NCBI GenBank assembly: GCA_052139595.1
Contig: JBKQWK010000016.1
Coordinates: 1-17,958 of the forward strand
Length of the DNA stretch: 17,958 nt
Reading direction: 5' to 3'
DNA from: JBKQWK01 sp052139595
GTDB taxonomy: Bacteria > Actinomycetota > Thermoleophilia > UBA2241
Shown piece by piece: positions 1 through 7,039 of this stretch. Within the stretch, counting starts at the first letter, position 1. The number at the start of each line of letters is the position of its first letter. The notes under the pieces are model-generated. The model was not told where the DNA came from, did no database searches, and saw nothing but the letters and a program-made list of their open reading frames with translations. The position numbers and the translations under genes were made by a program.

Positions 1-1733
1 GCACGAATCCGCCGCAGCCTTCCCTCCTCGGAGGCCGCACCTGTGCTCAGGAGCAGAGGCAAGACTATCATCCCGGCGGCAAGCGAGACACTTACCAGTA
101 ATGTTCCCGGTCGTACAGAATAATGCCACAGGCGCAGCGGCACGAGCAGAGAGGCCGCAAAAAAGAGACTGAGGCTCAGCGACCACAACCAGAGACGAAA
201 CGCCAGACCACGCGGACGAAACATGTACCACGTCGCCAGGGCAAGCCCGGCCCAGAGAGCCATTTGCGCGAGCGCATCCGGTGCCAGCAGCACATGGCCG
301 GCACGATAGAGCACGGTGAGTGGATTGCCGGCCGTCGCCAACCGGCGCGCCAAGTCACTGCGCGGCGCGAAGGCAGCCAGAGGGTTGCCGGCGGTGCCCA
401 TCAGTTGCACGTAAAACATGGTCACCACCGCCACCCAGGCAGCAAGAACAGCACCGCGCAGGCGACCGAAGAGAGCCGCTGTCGCCGGCACAAGCAGCGT
501 CAGGTGGAGCGGCATCAGCAGCAGCGCCAGAACCGGCCAGAAAGCCACGAGCGGTCGCCCTCGCGTCAGGAGGTACAGCACGAGCGCAAAGCCAAGATAG
601 GCGGCACCCAGGCCGGCGGAGACATTGAAGAGCGGGAAGGCAAGCAGGCCGAGTGCCCAGGCCAGTCCAAGTGGCGGCAGTACCAGCCACAGAGCCGCCG
701 TGAACACCCAGAGCGGCAACGTCCAGGTCGCGGGATACGCAGGTAGACGCGTGAGGATTACAGCCACTGCTGCCGCTCCACAGGCCGCCCCGAGGGCGCG
801 CTCGGCGAAGCCGGCGAAGCGCGCCAGACGAGCCAGTGGCTTCAGCAGCCGCGCTGGACGGCGCAGTCGTGAGCGGCCGCCGAGGCTGCCGCTCTGCAGC
901 GCCTCACGCAACCCCTCGGCCAAGCGCGTCGCGCTCGGTCTGTCGGCCGGTGCCCAGGCGCACGCTGCGTCGACAGCATCGCTGATCTCGCGCGGCAGAT
1001 CACGTCGCACCTGCTCGAGCGGCGCAAAGCGGCCGGCAACGACGTTGGCCATCGTTTCTGCGACACTGGCACCACGCACCGGGTTATGACCAGCGAGCAG
1101 TTCGTAGAGAACGATCCCGGTCGAGTACACATCACTCGCCGGTCCCACGCGCCGCGCCTCGGCTTGCTCCGGCGACATGTAGGCAACCGTTCCGAGAACG
1201 TCACCCTCGCTGGTCAGCGTCTCGGCATCGCTCAACCTGGCGATGCCGAAGTCCATGACCTTCACACGGCCGTCATCGGCAAGCATCACATTCTGCGGTT
1301 TTATGTCGCGGTGCACCACACCTTGGCTATGCGCATAACTCAGTGCCGCGGCCAGCTGCTCGACTACGGCCACGGCATCGCCATCGCCAAGGCCACCGCT
1401 GAGCTTGTCGAGCGTTTCGCCCTCGACGAGTTCCCAGACGAGGATGCTGTGCTCACCGTCGCTGAAAAAATCATACAGAGCCACGATGCCGGGGTGCGAC
1501 AGCGATGCGGCGGCCTCGACTTCGCGCACAGTGCGGCCGCTCATGCCACGACGCTCGTCGATGACCTTCAGAGCAACGCGGCGCTCGAGCTTGCGGTCAA
1601 CTGCCTCGTAGACGTCGGCAAAGCCACCGGAGCCGATGCGACGCACGATCTCGTAGCGCTCGCGCCAGTTGGCGTAGAGAGGCGTATGGCTGTGGGTTGC
1701 GGCAGGCAAGTCCACCGATCCTGTCGTTTGCAT
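1..1733 (-). CDS. PknB-like serine/threonine protein kinase with polytopic membrane C-terminus (3' end outside window)
   Basis: Reading the minus strand from the ATG at 1733-1731 gives 577 codons without a stop, running off the window start. Residues about 27-275 form a complete Hanks-type kinase domain: Gly-rich loop GSGGFADV (34-41), VALK lysine K56, HRDIKPQN catalytic loop (H141-N148), DFG (161-163), SPEQ in place of APE (187-190), and D201 of the DVYSTG helix. It should phosphorylate Ser/Thr on cytoplasmic partners at the membrane. After an Arg-rich linker (about 285-310), residues 313-577 hold roughly eight or nine hydrophobic segments, unlike classical PknB with one TM and PASTA repeats. 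It is divergent from the tRNA-Leu gene. The start has no clear Shine-Dalgarno; a GTG at 1715 is an alternative. The kinase call is firm; the signal it senses is unknown. Confidence 0.93.
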   Translation of the reverse strand, partial: MQTTGSVDLPAATHSHTPLYANWRERYEIVRRIGSGGFADVYEAVDRKLERRVALKVIDERRGMSGRTVREVEAAASLSHPGIVALYDFFSDGEHSILVWELVEGETLDKLSGGLGDGDAVAVVEQLAAALSYAHSQGVVHRDIKPQNVMLADDGRVKVMDFGIARLSDAETLTSEGDVLGTVAYMSPEQAEARRVGPASDVYSTGIVLYELLAGHNPVRGASVAETMANVVAGRFAPLEQVRRDLPREISDAVDAACAWAPADRPSATRLAEGLREALQSGSLGGRSRLRRPARLLKPLARLARFAGFAERALGAACGAAAVAVILTRLPAYPATWTLPLWVFTAALWLVLPPLGLAWALGLLAFPLFNVSAGLGAAYLGFALVLYLLTRGRPLVAFWPVLALLLMPLHLTLLVPATAALFGRLRGAVLAAWVAVVTMFYVQLMGTAGNPLAAFAPRSDLARRLATAGNPLTVLYRAGHVLLAPDALAQMALWAGLALATWYMFRPRGLAFRLWLWSLSLSLFFAASLLVPLRLWHYSVRPGTLLVSVSLAAGMIVLPLLLSTGAASEEGRLRRIR

Positions 1734-1754
1734 GACTATTCGGTATGGTACAAT
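1728..1754 (+). promoter_or_regulatory. Possible sigma70-type promoter of tRNA-Leu
   Basis: TACAAT at 1749-1754 is a 5/6 match to the -10 consensus and lies 22 bases before the mature tRNA 5' end, leaving a short leader. The best -35 is weak: TTGCAT at 1728-1733 with a short 15-bp spacer. It overlaps the start codon of the divergent kinase, so only 43 bp separate the two genes. Confidence 0.4.
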
Positions 1755-1776
1755 CTCCACCTTGCGAAGACTGCTC

Positions 1777-1863
1777 GGGCGAGTGGTGGAATTGGCAGAC
1801 ACGCTAGGTTCAGGGTCTAGTGCGCTTACGCGCATGCGGGTTCAAGTCCCGCCTCGCCCACCA
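1777..1863 (+). tRNA. tRNA-Leu (anticodon CAG)
   Basis: This is a class II tRNA that folds by eye. The acceptor stem GGGCGAG (1777-1783) pairs with CTCGCCC (1853-1859), followed by discriminator A and a genome-encoded CCA (1861-1863). The anticodon stem CTAGG/TCTAG holds loop TTCAGGG with anticodon CAG, which reads CUG. The long variable arm TGCGC-TTAC-GCGCA is typical of Leu, and the T arm GCGGG-TTCAAGT-CCCGC is intact. Its length is 87 nt. The next gene starts 23 bases downstream, so the two could share a transcript. Confidence 0.97.
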
Positions 1864-1886
1864 TCCATTTCAGGGGGGAGCGCGTA

Positions 1887-2957
1887 GTGGACTTCTTCGA
1901 AGACGACGTGACCAGTCAGACGCCGCCGCCCCGCCGCCCCAGGCGCAATCGTCGACGCACGCGCATTCAGCGTCTCGCCGTTCTCGCCGTAGTTGCCTTC
2001 GTGCTCATTTTCGCCCTTGCGTGGTGGATCAAGAGCTGTCAGGCAAATGCCAAGCAGAGTGCGTACAGGTCCTACTTCGCCAACGTCAGCAGCGCCATCG
2101 CCGACTCTAATCTTCTCGGCGCACAGCTTGTCAAATTCTTCACCCAGCCGACGTATCTTTCTACCAGCGAGCTCACAGCGGCGCTGAACAAGCTGCAGAG
2201 CGGTCAGCAAGCGATAGCAGCACGTGTCAAAACGATTAGCGTGCCCGGCAAGCTCACCGCCCTGAACAGCATCTTTGTCGACGGCATGGCTGTACGGACG
2301 CAGGGCTTTGCCCAGCTACGTCAGGTTCTGCCGGCGGACATAGCGCAGACGAAAACTCCTAGCGCAGCGACAATCACTTCGTTGAGCGGCTACTTCACGG
2401 GACCCGATACCTACTATACGACCCTCTTCTACCGGCAAGCTCGCCAGATCATGCAGGCCGACGGCGTCACCGATGTGACCGTACCGACGATGGCCTACTA
2501 TGCCAGTACCGGCAGCATTTTCAGTACGGCATCGGTGACCGCCATGTTGACGGTCATGCGCCATCCCAGCCGCAGCAGCGGCGTTCACGGTGTCGCCCTC
2601 GCTGGCGTGGTCGCCCTTCCGGGCGACATCAGGCTCGTGGACAACGGGACAACGCAAGTCAAGGCATCGGCTACGCTCCGTTTTCGCGTGACGGTGCAAA
2701 ACCAGGGCACGACGATTGAAACAAAAGTGCCGGTGACGGTGACACTGTCGATCACCGGCCAGGCACCGCAAAAGATCACGGGCACCATTGCCACGATTGC
2801 CAAAGGCAAGTCGCAAAGCGCCACTGTTACCGGCTTCACCATCCCCTCGTCGGCAATCGCCCAAGTTTCGACCCTCACCGTGATGGCTGGCCCGGTCCCC
2901 GGCGAGACCGTGCTCAGCAACAACAGCGGTCACTACAAGATCATCTTCAATCTCTAG
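1887..2957 (+). CDS. Single-pass membrane-anchored protein with C-terminal CARDB-like domain, function unknown
   Basis: The protein has 356 residues. The GTG start is set by a strong GGGGGGAG (1873-1880) six bases upstream. A cytoplasmic N-terminus with a dense Arg/Pro patch (14-29) precedes one transmembrane helix at about 30-48, so the remainder should lie outside the cell by the positive-inside rule. Residues about 55-215 look helical, with YFANVSSAIADSN and repeated Gln/Ala/Leu. Residues about 250-356 are beta-rich (RFRVTVQNQGTTIETKVPV, then VLSNNSGHYKI), resembling CARDB-type Ig-like adhesion folds. No catalytic motif is seen. It lies seven bases before the DUF4446 gene, suggesting co-transcription. 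The family is not one I recognise by name; the fold call rests on sequence pattern only. Confidence 0.85.
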   Translation: MDFFEDDVTSQTPPPRRPRRNRRRTRIQRLAVLAVVAFVLIFALAWWIKSCQANAKQSAYRSYFANVSSAIADSNLLGAQLVKFFTQPTYLSTSELTAALNKLQSGQQAIAARVKTISVPGKLTALNSIFVDGMAVRTQGFAQLRQVLPADIAQTKTPSAATITSLSGYFTGPDTYYTTLFYRQARQIMQADGVTDVTVPTMAYYASTGSIFSTASVTAMLTVMRHPSRSSGVHGVALAGVVALPGDIRLVDNGTTQVKASATLRFRVTVQNQGTTIETKVPVTVTLSITGQAPQKITGTIATIAKGKSQSATVTGFTIPSSAIAQVSTLTVMAGPVPGETVLSNNSGHYKIIFNL

Positions 2958-2963
2958 TAGCTG

Positions 2964-3902
2964 TTGCAGACGTTGCGCGACATCGCCCCCTACCTTGCCG
3001 CCGCCGCCGGCGCGGCCGTAGTCGTCCTGGCTGTCCTGCTGACGCTGTTGTGGCGTCAGCTGCACACCTTGCGCCGCGCACAATCGGTCGTTCTCGGTCA
3101 TCACGGTGAGCGTGATCTTGTTCAGCACGCCGAGCACCTTGACGAACGCGTGCAGAACATGCGCGAGGCAGTCGAAGTTCTCACGAGCACGCTTGACGTG
3201 CATAAACTGCACCTCGACGAGGCGCTCACCAATCGCGCCATTGTGCGTTACGACGCCTTTCGCGACACCGGTGGCGAGCAAAGCGCCTCGCTTGCTTTGC
3301 TCGATAACTATCGCTCCGGCCTGGTGATCAGCACCATCAGCGCGCGCGACTTTTCTCGCCTCTACGTCAAGATGCTCGAACAGGGTGTGCCCGACCGCGA
3401 ACTGTCGCCCGAAGAAGCACAGGTCGTAGCGCAAGCGGTGCCCCGACCGCTCGTCGCCGCGCCAATCAGCGAGGCGCAGCGGTCGGCGCGGCTTCCAGAC
3501 AGACCAGCCGCGCCGACCGCGCCACCGACGCGGACCGAGCCGTCAATGGCGGGATCGGGCTTGACCATGCCGGCCGGCGCTGACACGCCGGCGGCGGCAA
3601 CCCAACCAGTTCCGCCGGCGCCACCGGCAGCGACCACCCGGCCGGCCTCGCCGGTCAGGCCCGACCCACCCGCGCAGCCGGGCCCAGCAACCGCCACACC
3701 ACCTCATGCCCACTCGCTGGCCGAGTTCGACAGCTGGCTTGAACTGGACGAGCCGGTCGAACCACGCCACATCGCACCACCACCGGAGGGCCGCGACGAT
3801 CGACCTGCAACCGCTCCGCAACCGCAGGTATCGCCGACCAAGGACGACACTCCGGTCGCCGGCAACAACTCCGATAGCGCCGCGACGCTCTCCGGCGACT
3901 AG
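2964..3902 (+). CDS. DUF4446 family membrane protein with Pro/Ala-rich C-terminal tail
   Basis: The protein has 312 residues. An N-terminal transmembrane helix (about 8-30) is followed by a heptad-like coiled-coil stretch (about 33-87), then the family signature RYDAFRDTGGEQSASLALLD (about 94-113) and a beta-rich segment with VISTISARDFSRLYVKMLEQG. This layout matches DUF4446 proteins, which have no established function. The family usually ends near residue 160-170; here about 140 residues rich in Pro, Ala and Thr follow, probably disordered. The TTG start is the first in frame and lacks a clear ribosome site, so it may rely on translational coupling with the gene seven bases upstream. A TTG at 2973 is an alternative. 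Confidence 0.85.
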   Translation: MQTLRDIAPYLAAAAGAAVVVLAVLLTLLWRQLHTLRRAQSVVLGHHGERDLVQHAEHLDERVQNMREAVEVLTSTLDVHKLHLDEALTNRAIVRYDAFRDTGGEQSASLALLDNYRSGLVISTISARDFSRLYVKMLEQGVPDRELSPEEAQVVAQAVPRPLVAAPISEAQRSARLPDRPAAPTAPPTRTEPSMAGSGLTMPAGADTPAAATQPVPPAPPAATTRPASPVRPDPPAQPGPATATPPHAHSLAEFDSWLELDEPVEPRHIAPPPEGRDDRPATAPQPQVSPTKDDTPVAGNNSDSAATLSGD

Positions 3903-3931
3903 CGCGGGCCATTCTCTGATAAGGTTTGGCC

Positions 3932-4777
3932 ATGCAGCAGAACCACACGGAACCAGTCGCGTTTCTCGGCCCGGAGGGCACCTTCAGCGAAGAGGCCCTC
4001 CTGGCATCCATGCCCACCGGCTGTCATCCTTTTCCCTATCAGTCGATTGCCGACGTAATGGCGGCAGTCAGCGACGGATCAGCTCGTTACGGGCTGGTGC
4101 CGATTGAGAACTCGCTCGAGGGTGCCGTCGCTATCACCCTCGACCTGCTCGCCTTTGGCCACGACGACCTCTCGATCGTGCGCGAGACCACGCACACGGT
4201 CCACCAACAGCTCATTGCTCGTGCACCACTCGACCTGGCCCACGTGAGCAAAGTGATCAGCCACCCACAAGTGTACGGACAATGCCGTTCGTTTCTGCGC
4301 GAATATTTGCCCAACGCCGAGCACGAGGCCGCCAACAGCACCGCCGAGGCAGTACGACAAGTGAGCCGCGTCGAGCGGCCCTGGGTGGCCATTGGTCCTA
4401 AACTCGCGGCCGATATGTACGAATGCCTGGTTGTGCACGAGAACATCGAAGACTCGGTCGATAATCGCACCCGTTTCGTCTTTCTGGCCCGCGAACCGGC
4501 AGCGCAGGATCTGGACACGCCCTACAAGACGAGCATCGTTTGCGGCATTGCGCAGGATCAACCGGGCAGCCTCTTGCTGATCCTCAGTGAATTTGCTTAC
4601 CGCTACGTCAATCTTACGAAAATTGAGTCCCGGCCCTCGAAGCAAGGGTTAGGCGACTACATCTTTTTCATCGACATGGAGGGCCGCCTGAGCGACCCAG
4701 CTATCGACCTCGCTCTCAAGGGCCTGGAGTGCAAGCTCGCATGGGTGAAAATCCTGGGTTCGTACCCGGTCACATGA
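3932..4777 (+). CDS. pheA: Prephenate dehydratase
   Basis: The protein converts prephenate to phenylpyruvate in phenylalanine biosynthesis, in the cytoplasm. It is a 281-residue monofunctional enzyme of normal length. The N-terminal catalytic domain has FLGPEGTFSEEA (11-22), VPIENSLEGAV (56-66), the SHPQ segment (110-113) and the catalytic TRF motif (T180-R181-F182). An ACT domain follows from about 198, with GSLL (212-215) and ESRP (232-235), the Phe-binding motif that gives feedback inhibition in this family. The ATG at 3932 is preferred over an in-frame TTG at 3926 because AAGG (3921-3924) is correctly spaced from it. There is no chorismate mutase domain. The nearby serS arrangement is typical of Actinomycetota. 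Confidence 0.96.
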   Translation: MQQNHTEPVAFLGPEGTFSEEALLASMPTGCHPFPYQSIADVMAAVSDGSARYGLVPIENSLEGAVAITLDLLAFGHDDLSIVRETTHTVHQQLIARAPLDLAHVSKVISHPQVYGQCRSFLREYLPNAEHEAANSTAEAVRQVSRVERPWVAIGPKLAADMYECLVVHENIEDSVDNRTRFVFLAREPAAQDLDTPYKTSIVCGIAQDQPGSLLLILSEFAYRYVNLTKIESRPSKQGLGDYIFFIDMEGRLSDPAIDLALKGLECKLAWVKILGSYPVT

Positions 4778-4780
4778 CGT

Positions 4781-4819
4781 TCGGCCGCCGGCACACTCAT
4801 GGGCGGCAGCGGCGGCCGA
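4781..4819 (+). terminator. GC-rich hairpin between pheA and the GNAT gene
   Basis: TCGGCCGCCG (4781-4790) pairs perfectly over 10 bp with CGGCGGCCGA (4810-4819) around a 19-nt loop, beginning three bases after the pheA stop. No T-run follows, so it is not a textbook intrinsic terminator. It could pause polymerase, protect the 3' end or act in a high-GC termination mode. Confidence 0.4.
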
Positions 4820-4844
4820 CCGACCACCTGACAAGGGAGGCATG

Positions 4845-5315
4845 ATGGAGCGTCTCAGGTGTCAGATCAGATCCAGACGAGCGACCGACGACAGCATGCT
4901 CGTCCTGCTCGCCGCCGAGAGTCTGCGGCCGCTCGCAGAAACACGCGGCCGCGGCGCCGACTATCGCGACGCCGATGTCGTTGCCCTCCTGCAATCTGCC
5001 GAGGTCTTCGTCGCCGAGTGTGAGAGCAACATTGCCGGCTACATCGCCGTAACCGAGGAGCTGCCCGACTTGGCGATCGAACTGGTTTGCGTAAACCCTG
5101 CCTACGAAGCCCGCGGTGTCGCCCACCAGCTGCTCGACTGGGTCGAGGGCCTCGCGTTCAGTCACCACGTGGCTCACATGACGACGCTGGTGGCCGGCGA
5201 CGATCAGCGCGCCCTGCATTTCTTCGCCGGTCGCGGTTTTGCACCACAGCCGTCCGAAGGCGGCATGGTCGTGCTCGAAAAGCGACTGCCAGACGTTACG
5301 GTCAGCGCTCGCTGA
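4845..5315 (+). CDS. GNAT-family N-acetyltransferase
   Basis: A 156-residue cytoplasmic protein with the Gcn5-related acetyltransferase fold. The core strand AIELVCVNPAYEARG leads into the acetyl-CoA pyrophosphate-binding region YEARGVAHQLLDWVEG (motif A, here with Arg-Gly-Val-Ala), followed by the AGDDQRALHFFAGRGF segment (motif B), a pattern common in small-molecule and RimI-like members. The substrate cannot be read from sequence. Two adjacent ATGs exist: GGAGG (4836-4840) is one base from the ATG at 4842 and four from the ATG at 4845, so the second is chosen, though either may be used. It sits between pheA and serS, 42 bases before serS, probably in the same transcript. Confidence 0.88.
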   Translation: MERLRCQIRSRRATDDSMLVLLAAESLRPLAETRGRGADYRDADVVALLQSAEVFVAECESNIAGYIAVTEELPDLAIELVCVNPAYEARGVAHQLLDWVEGLAFSHHVAHMTTLVAGDDQRALHFFAGRGFAPQPSEGGMVVLEKRLPDVTVSAR

Positions 5316-5357
5316 CGACAGGCACACGGACCGACCCCTGACCGACGAGGAGAGACG

Positions 5358-6611
5358 ATGCTCGACATCAAGCTGGTCCGTGCGCAGCCAGACCTGGTCC
5401 GCAGAGCCCTGCAGCGACGCGGCAGCACAGATTCGCTCGATCACTTCCTCAGCGTCGAAGAAGAACGCCGTCGTCTGACCACTGAAGTCGAGCAGCGTCG
5501 CGCCCTGCGCAACCGGGTGAGCGACGAGATCGCCCGAGCCCGGCGTGCCGGCGAGGCAGCCGACGACAGAATCGCCGCCATGAAGCAGGTTGGCAGCGAA
5601 ATCAAGGACATCGAGGAGCAGCTCAACCAGATCGAAGAGCAGCTGCAGACGATGCTCCTCCAGATCCCGAACCTGATCTTCGACGACGTGCCCGACGGCG
5701 GCGAAGACGATTCCATCGTGCTGCGCTACGTCGGCGAACAGCCACAGTTCGACTTTGCCATCAAAGACCACCTCGACCTCGGCGTCGCCCTCGATATCAT
5801 CGATATGGAGCGCGCCGCGCGAGCCAGCGGTTCACGCTTCGCCTACCTCAAGGGCGACCTCGTGCTCCTGCAGTTTGCCCTTGTGCGATATGCCCTGGAC
5901 ATCGTCATGGCCAAGGGCTTCCGGCCGGTGTTGCCGCCGGTGCTCGTGCGCGAAGAAGCCATGTACGGCACCGGCTTCTTCCCCGCCGACGAGCAGCAGA
6001 TTTACCGGACAACCGATGGCGAGTGCCTGGTCGGCACCAGCGAAGTGCCGCTGGCAGCGCTGCACATGAACGAATTCCTCGACGCCGCGGATCTGCCCAT
6101 TCGCTACGCCGGCTACTCGACCTGTTTTCGCCGCGAAGCCGGTGCTGCCGGCCGCGACACGCGCGGTATTTTGCGCGTGCACCAGTTTGACAAGCTGGAG
6201 ATGTTCTCGTTCTGCCTGCCCGAGCAGGCGACAGCCGAGCACGAACTTATCCTCGCCGCCGAAGAGGAAATCCTTCGCGGCCTCGCCATCCCCTATCGCG
6301 TCGTCAACATCGCCGCCGGCGATCTCGGCGCTCCGGCAGCCAAAAAGTACGACTGCGAAGCCTGGATGCCGGGCCAGCAGCGATACCGCGAGGTGACGAG
6401 CTGCTCGAACTGCACCGACTACCAGGCGCGCCGTCTCAACTGTCGCTACCGCACCGAGAAGGGCCCGCGCTTTGTGCACACGTTAAACGGCACCGGCGTC
6501 TCCGGCCGCCCCCTGATCGCCATCATGGAGAACTACCAGCGTGCCGACGGCAGCATTGCGGTGCCCGACGTTCTGGTGCCGTACATGGGCAAGAACGTCA
6601 TGAACGCCTGA
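5358..6611 (+). CDS. serS: Seryl-tRNA synthetase
   Basis: A class II aminoacyl-tRNA synthetase that charges tRNA-Ser (and tRNA-Sec where present) with serine in the cytoplasm. The 417 residues match the usual bacterial length. Residues about 27-105 form the antiparallel coiled-coil arm that contacts the tRNA long variable arm. The catalytic domain shows TSEVPL (227-232), motif 2 with FRRE (257-260) and the RGILRVHQF loop, and motif 3 GRPLIAIMENYQ (383-394). ATG follows a GAGGAG ribosome site. It is the last gene before the 496-bp regulatory gap. No T-box leader is visible upstream, as the preceding space is only 42 bases. Confidence 0.98.
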   Translation: MLDIKLVRAQPDLVRRALQRRGSTDSLDHFLSVEEERRRLTTEVEQRRALRNRVSDEIARARRAGEAADDRIAAMKQVGSEIKDIEEQLNQIEEQLQTMLLQIPNLIFDDVPDGGEDDSIVLRYVGEQPQFDFAIKDHLDLGVALDIIDMERAARASGSRFAYLKGDLVLLQFALVRYALDIVMAKGFRPVLPPVLVREEAMYGTGFFPADEQQIYRTTDGECLVGTSEVPLAALHMNEFLDAADLPIRYAGYSTCFRREAGAAGRDTRGILRVHQFDKLEMFSFCLPEQATAEHELILAAEEEILRGLAIPYRVVNIAAGDLGAPAAKKYDCEAWMPGQQRYREVTSCSNCTDYQARRLNCRYRTEKGPRFVHTLNGTGVSGRPLIAIMENYQRADGSIAVPDVLVPYMGKNVMNA

Positions 6612-6631
6612 GACCGTCAGGCGCCGCCTGA
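6605..6631 (+). terminator. Overlapping hairpins at the serS stop codon
   Basis: Three segments alternate: CGCCTGA (6605-6611, including the stop), TCAGGCG (6617-6623) and CGCCTGA (6625-6631). The middle one can pair with either flank, giving two mutually exclusive 7-bp hairpins with loops of five or one base; the second is too tight to close fully. No T-tract follows. This could mark the serS transcript end or act as a small translation-sensitive switch. Confidence 0.4.
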
Positions 6632-6707
6632 TATCACCTCGCCCTGCCGGCAACCACTGCAGTGCAGCGCGCACAGATGCGCCGCTTGTGACATTAAGTA
6701 CATACTG

Positions 6708-6736
6708 TTGCCATCCGATTCCGCTGTCTGTACAGT
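6708..6736 (+). promoter_or_regulatory. Sigma70-like promoter in the serS-acs gap
   Basis: TTGCCA (6708-6713, 5/6 match to the -35 box) and TACAGT (6731-6736, 4/6 match to the -10 box) are separated by an ideal 17 bp. The predicted start near 6743 lies ten bases before the first compact hairpin at 6753. It could drive a long leader RNA into the acs operon or a separate small RNA. A TGTGA half-site sits upstream at 6687-6691. Confidence 0.4.
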
Positions 6737-6742
6737 GCTCTT

Positions 6743-7001
6743 TAGACATCACGTACCCTTCGGGGTACCAGAAGAATCGGCGGCCTCGCCGTTCCGATTG
6801 GTATTTTAGGAGTCATTCATCGACGAACTGCTTTGCACTGGGTTCTCGCGCCGGCTAGCGTCTCGACCACGACCCACCAGGCGATACTCGGGCAGCGACG
6901 ATTGCCAGGATCACCAGACATCAGCGCTTGCCGAGTCGAGATTTCAGGGCACCACTTTTCTACCACGACAGGTGGGCGCCTGTGACCAAGTGGTAGCGCC
7001 C
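6743..7001 (+). ncRNA. Candidate structured leader or small RNA, no known family recognised
   Basis: No credible ORF is seen here, but complementary segments are abundant. (1) GTACCC-TTCG-GGGTAC at 6753-6768 is a UUCG-capped hairpin. (2) AATCGG-CGGC (6775-6784) pairs with GCCG-TT-CCGATT (6788-6799), followed by a partly T-rich stretch. (3) TCTCGAC (6861-6867) pairs with GTCGAGA (6935-6941), enclosing CTCGG/CCGAG (6887-6891/6931-6935, sharing one base) and AGCG/CGCT (6894-6897/6925-6928). (4) TACCAC/GTGGTA (6961-6966/6990-6995) encloses ACAGG/CCTGT, whose loop GGGCG (6974-6978) can pair with CGCCC (6997-7001), a pseudoknot. I looked for cobalamin, SAM, glycine and NiCo riboswitch, RNase P, SRP and tmRNA signatures and saw none. 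Boundaries are approximate, and the repeats may instead act as DNA. Confidence 0.3.
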
Positions 7002-7004
7002 CTG

Positions 7005-7033
7005 TTGTGATTTAGTTCACAATTGTTTATCAT
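7005..7033 (+). promoter_or_regulatory. Likely promoter of the CODH/ACS operon
   Basis: TTGTGA (7005-7010, 4/6 to the -35 box), a 17-bp spacer and TATCAT (7028-7033, 5/6 to the -10 box) sit in the most AT-rich stretch of the gap. Transcription would start near 7040, about 68 bases before the first GTG. The -35 box and spacer overlap the CRP/FNR-like palindrome at 7006-7021. If a regulator at that palindrome activates from the classical -41.5 position, the start would instead be near 7055. Confidence 0.5.
7006..7021 (+). promoter_or_regulatory. Perfect CRP/FNR-superfamily operator TGTGA-N6-TCACA
   Basis: TGTGATTTAGTTCACA is a fully symmetric match to the CRP half-site pair TGTGA-N6-TCACA. Regulators of this superfamily include CRP, the actinobacterial GlxR group, FNR-type redox sensors and the haem-based CO sensor CooA, whose sites are of related form. 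It lies 86 bases before the first start codon of the CODH/ACS operon and overlaps the likely -35 box and spacer. Which protein binds cannot be told from this window. Confidence 0.65.
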
Positions 7034-7039
7034 GCCTCT

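Noticed and set aside
123..746. Plus-strand open frame of about 207 codons near the window start
   Set aside because: It is Arg/Gln-rich low-complexity sequence antisense to the membrane domain of the kinase, which reads continuously on the minus strand.
1086..1820. Plus-strand open frame of 244 codons overlapping the kinase and the tRNA
   Set aside because: It is opposite the kinase catalytic motifs and runs into the tRNA-Leu gene, so it cannot be a real gene.
6687..6702. Third CRP/FNR-like site, TGTGA-N6-GTACA
   Set aside because: Only one half-site matches well, so it is not supported as an operator by itself.
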